Assembly (NCBI GenBank): GCA_036384795.1
Contig: DASVLP010000043.1
Location: 1-64,000 of the forward strand
Source of the DNA: Andeanibacterium sp036384795
GTDB taxonomy: Bacteria; Pseudomonadota; Alphaproteobacteria; Sphingomonadales; Sphingomonadaceae
DNA: 64,000 nt
Direction: 5' to 3'
A program made the translations under genes and the position numbers. Positions 27,157 to 35,663 of the stretch are shown here, piece by piece (position 1 is the stretch's first letter; every line of letters starts with the position of its first letter). A model generated the notes under the pieces. That model was not told the origin of the DNA. It worked only from the letters and a program-made list of their open reading frames with translations, and made no database searches.

Positions 27157-28716
27157 CTATACTGAGTCCCGCATCTTGGCGGGCCAGATGCCCTGCTTCC
27201 CAGGACTGAGAATGCCGTTGGGATCGAGGCAGTCCTTGATACGCTCGGCGAAGCGCCGCTGGATGTTGTCGTTGAAATCGTATAGCGCGGCCACGTCGTC
27301 CATGAAATCAAGGTGACTGCGATATTCGCCGTATCCGAGTTTGGCGGCAGGCGCGAGCATGGCCTTGGTTGCGGCATAAGCCTCGCGCGTTTGGGCTTCG
27401 TTCTTCGTATCGAAAACGATCAGAGCGACATGGATCATGCTTCGCTTGCCCACGATGATCGCGGCGGAGTAATCGAGATTGCGCTCCTTCAGCACGTGTT
27501 TCGAGAGGTCGCGGATCGCGCAGCCGTCTTTGCCGGCGATGGGCGTCGCACAGGAAAATCCGATGTGACCGCCTTCCTCGCCGCCGTACCATCGGGTCAT
27601 CTGGTCGAGTGCCATCGAAGGAATACCCGCCTGCACACGATGATGCGGGTTCTCTAGTTCTGGCAGGCTTTGGCCATCGAACTCGTCAAATGTTAGCGTG
27701 CCGCCGGGTATCGCGGTGAGAACGCGCTCGATCTTGGCTCGGTTGTGCGCGACCACCGGCGCATCCCCATAGAGCGCGAAACGCATCACCCAGCGGCCGA
27801 AGCCAGGCGTCGCCGCGATCTTGTTGACGACCTCGTCCGGGATTGCGTCGCTTCCAGCGTACCAGTGCTCCCGGCCCCAGAACGCAGAAGCCGCGCAGAC
27901 CGCGTTGATGATCATGGGCTGATTGGGAATTGTGCCGTCGATCATCAGCGGGCGAAGTGCTTCGAGAAAAGTGCCGAAGTGCTCCTCGTTGTCGAGCATG
28001 AACCAGCCAGGTGCGTAGATTTCCGGCGGATGAAACAAGCTAACGCCCATCTTGGTGACAATGCCATAGTTCGACTGGCTGAAAATCCCGTCCCAACTCG
28101 GCCCGCACGAGTGCGGATAGACGAGCCAATTGTACGGGTTCGACATGCCGCCCATGCCGGTGCGCAGCAGTTCGCCATCCGGCAAGACCACTTCCATTCC
28201 GCAATGGTGGCCGAAGTGATCGCCAATCGGCGTGTATCCCACGCCGTGCTCAAGTGCGTTGCCGATGATACTGCCGCCACCTAGGTCGGGCACAGACATC
28301 CACAGCTTCGATCCCGTGGCGCGAAGGTGGCCATAAAGATCGAAAAACCGCACGCCTGGTTCGACGAGAGCCATGCAATTCTCCTCGTCTACCTCCAGCA
28401 CCCGATTCATTCGGCGCAAGCTGACCGCAAACGTCCCAGTAAGACGCGGGGCCCCGCCGCCGTAACCTTTGTTGCGACCCTGGCTGCTTGTCCACAGGGG
28501 CGTGCCGTGCTTGTTGGCAAGGCGCACGATCGACTGAACTTCCTCGACCGAACTGGGCAGGAGGACCGCGCCTGGGCGATACCATTCGCCTGGCGGGCCG
28601 AACGGATCACCGTAGTCCCCGAGGTCCTCGGTCAGTACGTTGCGTTCCCCAAGGGCCGCGCGCATGTCGTCTAATGCCGCAGCCATTCCGTCGGGGAAAA
28701 GATCAGTCGTCGCCAT
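27157..28716 (-). CDS. Vanillyl-alcohol-oxidase/4-cresol-dehydrogenase family flavoprotein
   Basis: 519-residue FAD enzyme that oxidises para-substituted phenols (vanillyl alcohol, 4-alkylphenols, eugenol-type compounds) to alcohols or aldehydes. The N-terminal PCMH-type FAD domain has the QGRNKGYGGGAPR region (79-91) and SIIGNALEHGVGYTPIGDH (149-167). The C-terminal part carries GYGEYRSHLDFMD and LDPNGILSPGKQGIWP, nearly as in vanillyl alcohol oxidase. His384 in EEGGHIGFS aligns with the histidine that covalently holds FAD in VAO and eugenol oxidase, rather than the tyrosine of p-cresol methylhydroxylase. AGGAGAGG precedes the ATG. No cytochrome subunit is adjacent, supporting an oxidase. 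Divergent from a TetR gene. Confidence 0.85.
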   Translation of the reverse strand: MATTDLFPDGMAAALDDMRAALGERNVLTEDLGDYGDPFGPPGEWYRPGAVLLPSSVEEVQSIVRLANKHGTPLWTSSQGRNKGYGGGAPRLTGTFAVSLRRMNRVLEVDEENCMALVEPGVRFFDLYGHLRATGSKLWMSVPDLGGGSIIGNALEHGVGYTPIGDHFGHHCGMEVVLPDGELLRTGMGGMSNPYNWLVYPHSCGPSWDGIFSQSNYGIVTKMGVSLFHPPEIYAPGWFMLDNEEHFGTFLEALRPLMIDGTIPNQPMIINAVCAASAFWGREHWYAGSDAIPDEVVNKIAATPGFGRWVMRFALYGDAPVVAHNRAKIERVLTAIPGGTLTFDEFDGQSLPELENPHHRVQAGIPSMALDQMTRWYGGEEGGHIGFSCATPIAGKDGCAIRDLSKHVLKERNLDYSAAIIVGKRSMIHVALIVFDTKNEAQTREAYAATKAMLAPAAKLGYGEYRSHLDFMDDVAALYDFNDNIQRRFAERIKDCLDPNGILSPGKQGIWPAKMRDSV

Positions 28717-28755
28717 TCTTCCTCTCCTCCAGACGCCGCTGCAAGCGCCGGCCGG

Positions 28756-28773
28756 ACAAGCTTTCAAGCTTGT
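28756..28773. promoter_or_regulatory. Inverted repeat ACAAGCTT-TC-AAGCTTGT, operator candidate
   Basis: Perfect 8-base arms with a two-base centre, 40 bases upstream of the oxidase start and in the divergent region with the TetR gene. A second, imperfect repeat (ATGTCA, four A, TGATAT) lies at about 28807-28822. Both are plausible TetR binding sites. Confidence 0.5.
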
Positions 28774-28891
28774 TTGCCGTTGTGCACCTTATCTAAATTT
28801 TACATTATGTCAAAAATGATATTACGACTAATTGGCAGGGATGCTACAGCCTCGTACGTTCGAGGTTCGATGCTACGCGCGCGAAAGGGAA

Positions 28892-29545
28892 ATGAGGCGC
28901 AGTCTGCAACGCAAGAAAGTTGATCCTGCGCGTAGAGCGGAAATCGGCCGCAATCGGCGCAATCAAACACGGGCGAGGATAATCGCCGCGGCGTTTGAGG
29001 TCCTTGGCGACGAGAAAGGTCTCTACGGTCGGATCGAAGACGTCGCGACCGCGGCTAATGTCACCCGGGCCACGCTGTACAATCATTTCAAGGGCATGGC
29101 GGAGCTGCGCGAAGCCTTGAGCTACGAAGTCACGCACGATTTTCTCACTGCCGTGACGGAAGCCATCAATCAGATGCCCGACGCGCGAGATCGCTCGGCG
29201 TGCGCAATTCGTCTCTACTTGCGACGCGCTCAAGAAGACCGGCGATGGGCCTGGTCGATGATTAACCTGAGCGCGACGGGCTACATATTCGGTGCCGAAA
29301 CTTTTCGTGCGGCAGAACGCACTGTCCGCGAAGGCGTGGAGAGCGGCGTGTTCCACGTCCCGTCGGTGGAGCTGGGACGGGACTTGCTGATGGGCACTAC
29401 ATTGGCGGCCATGGCGTCAATCGTCAGGATGGACTCGCCGGACGCCAACCCCGAGATCGTCGCGACACGCATTCTATTTGCCCTGGGAGTGTCGATTGAT
29501 ATGGCAAACGACCACGCCAATCGGGATCTCCCCCCGGTTTGCTGA
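28892..29545 (+). CDS. TetR-family transcriptional regulator
   Basis: About 217 residues. The N-terminal HTH domain covers RIIAAAFEVLGDEKGLYGRIEDVATAANVTRATLYNHF-type sequence, with the recognition helix in TRATLYNHFKG. The C-terminal half is helical and variable, the usual ligand-binding and dimer domain. Start choice is uncertain: ATG at 28892 (AAAGGGA just before), ATG at 28841 or TTG at 28832. It is divergent from the VAO-type oxidase with a palindrome between them, so it most likely represses that gene and itself until a phenolic inducer binds. Confidence 0.8.
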   Translation: MRRSLQRKKVDPARRAEIGRNRRNQTRARIIAAAFEVLGDEKGLYGRIEDVATAANVTRATLYNHFKGMAELREALSYEVTHDFLTAVTEAINQMPDARDRSACAIRLYLRRAQEDRRWAWSMINLSATGYIFGAETFRAAERTVREGVESGVFHVPSVELGRDLLMGTTLAAMASIVRMDSPDANPEIVATRILFALGVSIDMANDHANRDLPPVC

Positions 29546-29723
29546 ACGCGTGAGGGACTACTCAGGGCCGAGGGCGGCCGCACTCGTCGCCAACGATCGC
29601 GAATGGCAAGCGTCAGCTAACCACCCGCTTCGGCGCGAAAGCGGACGGACGGCAATCGGCCCACGAGCGGACATTCACACCTTAACGGCGGAACGGCTTG
29701 AAGGAGTAGTGGGGGATGCCAGA

Positions 29724-30047
29724 TTATGCCGCCTCAACCGCACGGGCCTCGATGGCAACGCCCAGGCGCTTGCGCACCGCTCCGAAGATGGCCGCGAGAT
29801 TGTCCATGTTGGGATTACCGCTCTCAGACAGCATCCGGTGAAGGCTCTTGCTCGGTTTGTTGGTCTCAACTGCCAACGCCTCGAACCCGACCGAGGCATT
29901 GACGAGATCACGCAGGATCAGGCGCGCGACATGAGGCTCACCGTTCAAAAAAGCGGTCGCGGCCTCATCGAGCATGGCCTTGGGGAAAGCGGGATCGCGC
30001 GCCGCCCGTTCCTTCACTGTCTCTTTGAAATCACGTGTCAGCGCCAT
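29724..30047 (-). CDS. HigA-family antitoxin / addiction-module DNA-binding protein
   Basis: 107-residue Xre/HigA-type antidote. The N-terminal FKETVKERAARDPAF segment and central FLNGEPHVARLILRDLVNA are typical of the HigA-like 'putative addiction module antidote' family, and the C-terminal HTH contains TNKPSKSLHRMLSESGNPNMDNL. AGAGGTG is well placed before the ATG. The toxin-like reading frame that should precede it (30052-30354) is broken, so this antitoxin is an orphan. It may still bind its own promoter or regulate other genes. Confidence 0.8.
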   Translation of the reverse strand: MALTRDFKETVKERAARDPAFPKAMLDEAATAFLNGEPHVARLILRDLVNASVGFEALAVETNKPSKSLHRMLSESGNPNMDNLAAIFGAVRKRLGVAIEARAVEAA

Positions 30048-30051
30048 GTCT

Positions 30052-30354
30052 TCACCTCTTTGCCTTTTTCACCGCCGCCCTGCGGGTCTTGTATTCGGCG
30101 AGCAGTCCACGCGCCGGGGCGATATCGGCCTGCTACCGCTTCTTGGTCCGCCCACGACAGGATAATGAGTTCATCCCCGTCGCGGGCTAGATAGAGCCGG
30201 TAGAGCCCCCGGGTGCGTGCGCGCCGCGCGCGCCCAATTTCCGCCCTGCGTTCGAGATCGATTTCGTTGTGCGCCGCCGCATTCCCTCACCCTTCTCGAG
30301 CCGCACATACGCGGCTCGCCGGGCGAAGGAAGGCGGGGCGCCAGCAGTGTTAAA
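30052..30354 (-). pseudogene. Inactivated HigB/RelE-type toxin
   Basis: Minus-strand remnant directly upstream of the HigA gene. One frame reads ERRAEIGRARRARTRGLYRLYLARDGDELIILS-type sequence, the middle of HigB/RelE proteins (residues shown in two parts: AEIGRAR and GLYRLYLARDGDELIIL). The normal continuation is in another frame, QADIAPARGLLAEYKTRR, and ends at TGA (30054-30052) five bases before the antitoxin ATG, as in intact higBA pairs. Thus a frameshift lies near 30145-30155 and an in-frame TAG at 30135-30133 stands where CAG (Gln) would be expected. The 5' end is also not clearly intact. The toxin cannot be made whole. Confidence 0.65.
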
Positions 30355-30356
30355 TC

Positions 30357-31142
30357 CTAACCCGCGCTGATCACGCTCCAGCCGCCGTCCACGCGGAACG
30401 AGGCCCCTGTAATGTAACCAGCCTCATCGCTCGCGAGGTACGTGATCATGCTGGCGACATCTTCCGGCTCACCGCGCTCCCCGAAGGGAACGGCCGAATT
30501 GACTCCGGCCTCCGCCTCGGCCGGACTGAGGCCCGCAGTCGCCGCATAGGTGTCGATGATCGCGTCGGTCATCCGCGTGCGGATCACGCCGGGATGGACC
30601 GAGTTAGCACGCACGCGCTTGCCGTCCTCGGCCCCGATGATCGCCAGCGAGCGGGTCAGCTGCTCGACGCCGGCCTTGCTCACCCCATAGGGCAACGCCG
30701 ACGGCGTCGCCATGAACGAGACGATCGAGGAGATGTTCACGATCGCCCCGGCCCCGGCCTCCATCATGTGCGGCATCACCGCCATGCAGCCGAGAAAGGT
30801 GCCGTCGAGATTGATCGCGCAGACCTTCCGGAAGTGCTGGTAAGTCGTCGCCAGCTTGCCGTTATGGAGATCGCCCTCGATCCCGGCGGCGTTGACCAAG
30901 ATGTCGATCCGCCCGCCGTGCCGCAGGGCCGCCTCGGTGACCTCTTTCCAGCGGCTTTCGTCGGAAACGTCATGCTTGAGGAACTCCCCGCCGATCTCAT
31001 CGGCGAGCGCCTCGCCGGCTTCGGTGGCCACGTCTGTCAGAACGACCTTCGCGCCTTCGCCCGCCAGGCGACGCGCGGTCGCTCCACCCAATCCACCGGC
31101 AGCTCCGGTAACCAGGGCAATCTTGCCGTCAAAACGCGCCAT
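30357..31142 (-). CDS. Short-chain dehydrogenase (SDR), cyclohexanol/hydroxysteroid-dehydrogenase-like
   Basis: 261-residue NAD(P)-dependent oxidoreductase. It has TGAAGGLG (12-19), an acidic residue at the end of strand 2 (TDVA) favouring NAD, NAAG near 89-92, and the catalytic Ser in NISSI, Tyr and Lys in YGVSK. The VHPGVIRTRMT segment and VDGG end are typical of classical SDRs. The BVMO gene ends four bases upstream on the same strand, so the two are cotranscribed; alcohol-to-ketone by this enzyme followed by ketone-to-ester by the BVMO is the standard logic of cyclic or aryl alkanol degradation. A close relative lies at 51090-51872. Confidence 0.85.
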   Translation of the reverse strand: MARFDGKIALVTGAAGGLGGATARRLAGEGAKVVLTDVATEAGEALADEIGGEFLKHDVSDESRWKEVTEAALRHGGRIDILVNAAGIEGDLHNGKLATTYQHFRKVCAINLDGTFLGCMAVMPHMMEAGAGAIVNISSIVSFMATPSALPYGVSKAGVEQLTRSLAIIGAEDGKRVRANSVHPGVIRTRMTDAIIDTYAATAGLSPAEAEAGVNSAVPFGERGEPEDVASMITYLASDEAGYITGASFRVDGGWSVISAG

Positions 31143-31146
31143 CCTC

Positions 31147-32736
31147 TTATCCTTTCAGTTCAAAACCTTCGTAGCCGGCATCGCGCACGGCATCGCACTT
31201 CGCGCGGTAGGGGCCGCAGCCGCCGACGTAAGGCATGAAGACTTGACGCCCATCGCGGGTACGGCCCTGGTACCAGCTGTTCGCCCGCGGAAAGAGCGTC
31301 GCTTGCGCCACGTCATGGGCGTGGCGCATCCATTCCTCTTCGGCTTCTTCGGTCGCTTCGATCGTTGTCTGGGCCCGATCGCGCATGTCCGCGAGGCACC
31401 GCGCGATCCATTCGACGTGCTGTTCGATCGAAACCACGACGTTGCTCAACACCGAAGGGCTTCCCGGCCCGGTGACGGTGAACAGGTTGGGAAAGCCCGG
31501 CACGGCTAGGCCGAGATAAGAGTGCGGACCATCGGCCCATTCTTCGCGAAGCGATCTGCCGCCGCGTCCGCGCAGGTCGATCGCCCTGATCGCTCCGACG
31601 CAGGCGTCGAAACCGGTCGCGAAAACCACCACGTCGGCGGGATAGCTGCCCTTGGCTGTGGTGATGGTCGTACCGGCCATGTCCTCGACCGGTTCCTCGC
31701 GCACATCGACGAGTTGGACATTGTCGCGATTCATCGCCTGATAGAAGCCGATCTCCGAACACATCCGCCGCGAGCCGAGCGGGTAGCCTTGCGGAGTCAG
31801 CTTGCGGGCCTTGTCCGGGTCCTCGACGACCTCGGCAATCTTGCGACGTGCGAAATCGGAAGCGAAGGCATTCGACTCCTCGTCGACCAGCAGGTCTTCG
31901 TACGACAACAGCAGCCCGCTCGTTCCGGCATTCCATTGCTCGCGAAAGCGCTGCTCGCGGCTCTCCGGCCGGTCCGCTTTAGCCGAACCTGGCCGAGGAC
32001 TGTCGAAGAAGCCGAGAAAGCTTCGTCTTGCCGTCTCGCGCTGCTCGGCGAGCGTGGCGCGGCTCGCTTGCCATTCCGTCTCGTCGAGCGGCCGGTTGTT
32101 CGCCGGAACCGCGAAGTTCGGGGTGCGCTGGAACACCGTCACTCGTCGAGCCTTCGCGGCCAGCTGCGGCAGCGCCTGTATGCCCGACGAACCGGTACCG
32201 AACAGGGCGACGTTCTTGCCCTCGAGCGGAACCCTGTCGTCCCACTTCGCGGTGTGAAGAATGGCGCCTTCGAAACGATCGAGTCCGGGCAGATCGGGGG
32301 TCTTAGGGGCCGAGAGCGCGCCTGTTGCGAGGACAAGATAGTCGACATGCCACGTTTCGCCGCGATCCGTTTCAATGGCCCAACGATTGCCCGCGTCATC
32401 CCAGTTGGCCACTGTCACCCGCGTATCGAACGTGATGTCCTTTTCGAGGTCGAACCGTCCGGCGACGTGCTCGAGATAGGCGAGGATTTCGGGCTGCGCG
32501 GCATAGCGTTCGCTCCAGCGCCAGTCGCGCTCGAGCTCGGGGGAGAAGGAATAGGAGTATTCTATGCTCGGAACGTCGCAACGCGCGCCGGGATAACGGT
32601 TCCAGTACCAGGTTCCGCCGACGCCCGAGCCGGCCTCGATCACATGAGCCCGGAATCCGGCTTCGCGCAGCTTGTGAAGCATGTAGAGGCCGGCGAATCC
32701 GGCACCGATCACCAGAACGTCGCAATCGGGTGTCAT
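31147..32736 (-). CDS. Type I Baeyer-Villiger flavin monooxygenase
   Basis: 529-residue FAD/NADPH enzyme that inserts oxygen beside a ketone carbonyl to give an ester or lactone. It has two dinucleotide folds, GAGFAG (11-16) and GTGSSG (180-185), and the BVMO fingerprint F155-x-G157-x3-H161-x3-W165. The GGTWYWNRYPGARCD region (40-54) is that of the cyclohexanone/phenylacetone monooxygenase group. AGGAAG precedes the ATG. Coupled with an SDR downstream, and near several esterases that could open the product. Substrate may be an aryl ketone or cyclic ketone; the lignin-type setting favours an acetophenone-like compound, as inference. Confidence 0.88.
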   Translation of the reverse strand: MTPDCDVLVIGAGFAGLYMLHKLREAGFRAHVIEAGSGVGGTWYWNRYPGARCDVPSIEYSYSFSPELERDWRWSERYAAQPEILAYLEHVAGRFDLEKDITFDTRVTVANWDDAGNRWAIETDRGETWHVDYLVLATGALSAPKTPDLPGLDRFEGAILHTAKWDDRVPLEGKNVALFGTGSSGIQALPQLAAKARRVTVFQRTPNFAVPANNRPLDETEWQASRATLAEQRETARRSFLGFFDSPRPGSAKADRPESREQRFREQWNAGTSGLLLSYEDLLVDEESNAFASDFARRKIAEVVEDPDKARKLTPQGYPLGSRRMCSEIGFYQAMNRDNVQLVDVREEPVEDMAGTTITTAKGSYPADVVVFATGFDACVGAIRAIDLRGRGGRSLREEWADGPHSYLGLAVPGFPNLFTVTGPGSPSVLSNVVVSIEQHVEWIARCLADMRDRAQTTIEATEEAEEEWMRHAHDVAQATLFPRANSWYQGRTRDGRQVFMPYVGGCGPYRAKCDAVRDAGYEGFELKG

Positions 32737-32778
32737 TCGAACTTCCTAGATTCGGGCGGGTCTTTCAAAAAGCCCGGC

Positions 32779-32851
32779 TTGCCTTGAATGCCGGCAACGA
32801 GCTGTTGCAGCCGTTCGTTCGCGGGCGTCATTCTACGACCATTCAAGGCAA
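32779..32851. promoter_or_regulatory. Widely spaced inverted repeat upstream of the BVMO gene
   Basis: TTGCCTTGAATG (32779-32790) and its exact complement CATTCAAGGCAA (32840-32851) are separated by 49 bases. It lies 43 bases before the BVMO start in a gap of 242 bases that holds no gene. The TTGCCTTGA core recurs upstream of the SDR-hydrolase at 16360-16368. A looping operator or regulator half-sites are possible. Confidence 0.4.
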
Positions 32852-32978
32852 AGCTGGATCGGGCGCCCGCCGACCGGCCGGAGGGTGGGAGCGGCATGCT
32901 GCTGCGCGCTCATCACCACCCCGGCCGCGTTCGCTCGCCGCGATGGTTCGCCGCTCCCGTCACACGTCGTGCGGATCG

Positions 32979-35528
32979 TCAGAACTGGAATCCGAGCCGC
33001 ACGTACCATTCGGCCGGACGGTTGTAGGTTCCGTAGATCTGGCCGCCGGCAAGCTGCGCTTGTCCGGTGATCAGGTAGCGTTGGTTGGTCAGGTTGGTGC
33101 CGCCCGCGGTGAGATCCCAGCGTCCGCCGGGCTCGCGGTAGGTGATGCTGCCGTTGAGCATCGTGGTGTTCGGGCGATCGAGCAGGAAGGTACCTTCGGT
33201 GTCGTTCTTCATGCTGCTGGTGAAAGTCACGTCCGCCAGGAACACCAGCGTTCCGTGAGCGCCCAGCTCCACCTGATAGCGCGGCGAGACGTTGAACTTC
33301 CACTTGGGCGTTTTCGGCAGCGTTGCGCCCGGGAACACTCCCGCCTGGAGGGCAGACGGAGCCACCTGCGCGCCCGCCAGAACGCTGGTGTAGTAGGCGT
33401 CGATGTAACCGACCGAACCGGTCAGCGTGAAACCGCCCACCGGGGCGATTATCGCCTCCACCTCGAAGCCCTTGATCCGCGCGTCGCCGGCGTTCTGGAT
33501 GGTCGGCGAGACGCCTTGCTGGAAGTTGAGCTGGATGCCGTTGTAATCGGTCAGGAACGCGGCCGCGTTGAGCTGGACCGTGCGATCGAGGAACTGGGAC
33601 TTCACGCCCGCCTCCCAGGTGGTGGCCTTCTCCGGGCCAAATCCGGGCGCGTAAGGCAGCGGAGCCGAGAGGCGCGTAGTCCAGCCGCCGGTCTTGTAAC
33701 CCTTCGACCAGCTCGCATACAGCATGACGTCGTCGGTCGGATGATACTGCAGCCCGATCTTCGGCGAGAAGTTGCTGAAACTCTTGTGCTGCACCCCAGC
33801 GATGTAATAGCGCAGCGGCTGCCCCGGATCCGGGAAGCCGTTGTCGATGCGGCACGCATCGCTGATGGGATCGAGCGACGCGCAGTTCGGATCCCCGAAA
33901 TACTGGGCCAGCTTGTAATTCAGGCCGTTGTTGTCGGACTGAAAGCCTTCGAACGTCTTATCCTCGTGCGTGTAACGGCCGCCGAGGGTGATACTGAGCT
34001 GATCGATAATGTTGTAGTCGACCTGCCCATAGAACGCATAGTTCTTGGTCGCGAGGTTGTTCGGTCCGTCGACCTGGAGCAGGCCTTCGGCGAACGTCAC
34101 GTAATCGTGCAGATTGCCTGATTCCTTGAAGTAATAGGCGCCCAGCACGTATTTGAGGCGGTCGCTCGCGGCCGATCCGGTCAGTTGCAGTTCCTGGCTG
34201 AACTGCTTCTGGTTCATGGCGAAGCTTGGGCTCAGGAAATTGAGTGGCGAGCCGTCAAGGTCCAGGCCAACTTTCCAGTGCAGTTCACGATAAGCGGTTA
34301 TCGATTTGATCGTCGCGCCACCCAGATCGTAGTCGAGGGTGAGCGCGGTGCCGCCCTGCTTCAGCTTGTTGAAATTGTTGCCATTGGCGTAGCTGGTGTC
34401 CTTGCTTCCGGTGACGAACCGGTCGTCGTAGGGTAGCCGATCGTTGTCGGGATTAGCGTCGGTATTGACGCCGAAAATCGCCGGCAGGTCGAACAGGCCG
34501 GTCTGACCGGCGCGCCGTGCGGTGTAGGCGGCCGAAGGCGGGCCGGAGATGAACGAATCGCACGGGCCGGTCACGCCGGCCATGGTGACTGTGGGGTTGC
34601 CGGCGATCGCGCAGTTGTACGTGCCGGCGAACACCGCGGGGAACGTGGCGATCAGGGTGTTCGCCGTAGCCGAGGTGTTGGTGTTACTGTAGTCGCCCGA
34701 AAGGGTGGCACGAAATGGGCCGCCGTCGGCGAATCGGATCTTGCCGCGCGCGCTGTAAGTATTGTCGCCGCCCTCGGTACCATAGCCGATGTTATCATAG
34801 CCGGACGCCTTGAGGGCGGTGACGGGGTCTTCCGCGTAGTTGCTCGCGCCTGGATAGGGAATGCGATGCAGATAACCGTCGCGGCGGTTTACGGCGAAAC
34901 TGAACGACGAGGACAGCCCTGTGGTGATCGGCACATCCACCGTGCCCTTGACGTTCACCAGGTTGTAGCTGCCGGTCATCGCGCTGCCGACGAAGCGGAA
35001 GGTATCGCCCGGATCGTGAGTGACGATGGAGATCGCGCCGCCGATGGTATTGCGCCCGAACAGCGTGCCCTGCGGCCCCTTCAGCACCTCGATGCGCTCG
35101 ACGTCCGGCAAATCCTGGTTGGCGCCGACCGAACGCGCAAGATAGACGCCGTCGAGATAGACGCCGACGCCAGGATCGATGTTGAACGCGAAGTCGTTGG
35201 CGCCGATACCGCGGATATAGGCAGACAGCACCTGGCTCGCGCCCGAGAAGGGGGTACCCGCATCCAGCGTCACGTTGGGCGCGATGTTGGAGAGTGAAGC
35301 GACACTCGTCACCGCGCGTTCCTGAAGCGAAGTAGCGGTGAAAGCGGAGATCGCGATCGGCACGTCCTGAACATTCTCCGCGCGCTTCTGCGCGGTAACC
35401 ACGATCTCCTCGACGCCGCCGCCGTTGGCTTGATCCTGCGGAGTCGGCTCGGGGGCCTTCTCCTGAGCCAGCGCGGGCGTGGCGATGGCGGTCGCCAAGG
35501 CGGCGATCGAAACGACTGCGATTCTCAT
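32979..35528 (-). CDS. TonB-dependent outer-membrane receptor
   Basis: 849-residue receptor with a signal peptide ending at PALAQ (about residue 21), a TonB-box-like EEIVVTAQKRAENVQDVPIAI start, a plug with VERIEVLKGPQGTLFGRNTIGG and a barrel ending in FQF. The AQKRAENVQDVPIAIS start is typical of the large sphingomonad 'TonB receptor' group linked to uptake of aromatic, steroid or oligomeric substrates rather than siderophores. The upstream gene, at higher coordinates, is an AraC regulator on the same strand; downstream lies the BVMO/SDR pair, which may process its ligand. Confidence 0.9.
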   Translation of the reverse strand: MRIAVVSIAALATAIATPALAQEKAPEPTPQDQANGGGVEEIVVTAQKRAENVQDVPIAISAFTATSLQERAVTSVASLSNIAPNVTLDAGTPFSGASQVLSAYIRGIGANDFAFNIDPGVGVYLDGVYLARSVGANQDLPDVERIEVLKGPQGTLFGRNTIGGAISIVTHDPGDTFRFVGSAMTGSYNLVNVKGTVDVPITTGLSSSFSFAVNRRDGYLHRIPYPGASNYAEDPVTALKASGYDNIGYGTEGGDNTYSARGKIRFADGGPFRATLSGDYSNTNTSATANTLIATFPAVFAGTYNCAIAGNPTVTMAGVTGPCDSFISGPPSAAYTARRAGQTGLFDLPAIFGVNTDANPDNDRLPYDDRFVTGSKDTSYANGNNFNKLKQGGTALTLDYDLGGATIKSITAYRELHWKVGLDLDGSPLNFLSPSFAMNQKQFSQELQLTGSAASDRLKYVLGAYYFKESGNLHDYVTFAEGLLQVDGPNNLATKNYAFYGQVDYNIIDQLSITLGGRYTHEDKTFEGFQSDNNGLNYKLAQYFGDPNCASLDPISDACRIDNGFPDPGQPLRYYIAGVQHKSFSNFSPKIGLQYHPTDDVMLYASWSKGYKTGGWTTRLSAPLPYAPGFGPEKATTWEAGVKSQFLDRTVQLNAAAFLTDYNGIQLNFQQGVSPTIQNAGDARIKGFEVEAIIAPVGGFTLTGSVGYIDAYYTSVLAGAQVAPSALQAGVFPGATLPKTPKWKFNVSPRYQVELGAHGTLVFLADVTFTSSMKNDTEGTFLLDRPNTTMLNGSITYREPGGRWDLTAGGTNLTNQRYLITGQAQLAGGQIYGTYNRPAEWYVRLGFQF

Positions 35529-35663
35529 GGTCCTACTCCCAAATGCCGGTACTCGTTTGACTGGAACCGGGCTTGGAAGCGGCGCTAGCAGGCGCGGGGC
35601 AGCCTCGCTTGCACCCGTGCGCAGGAAAACGAGGACTGTGGCGAAACCGCGCGGGCTGCGGCG

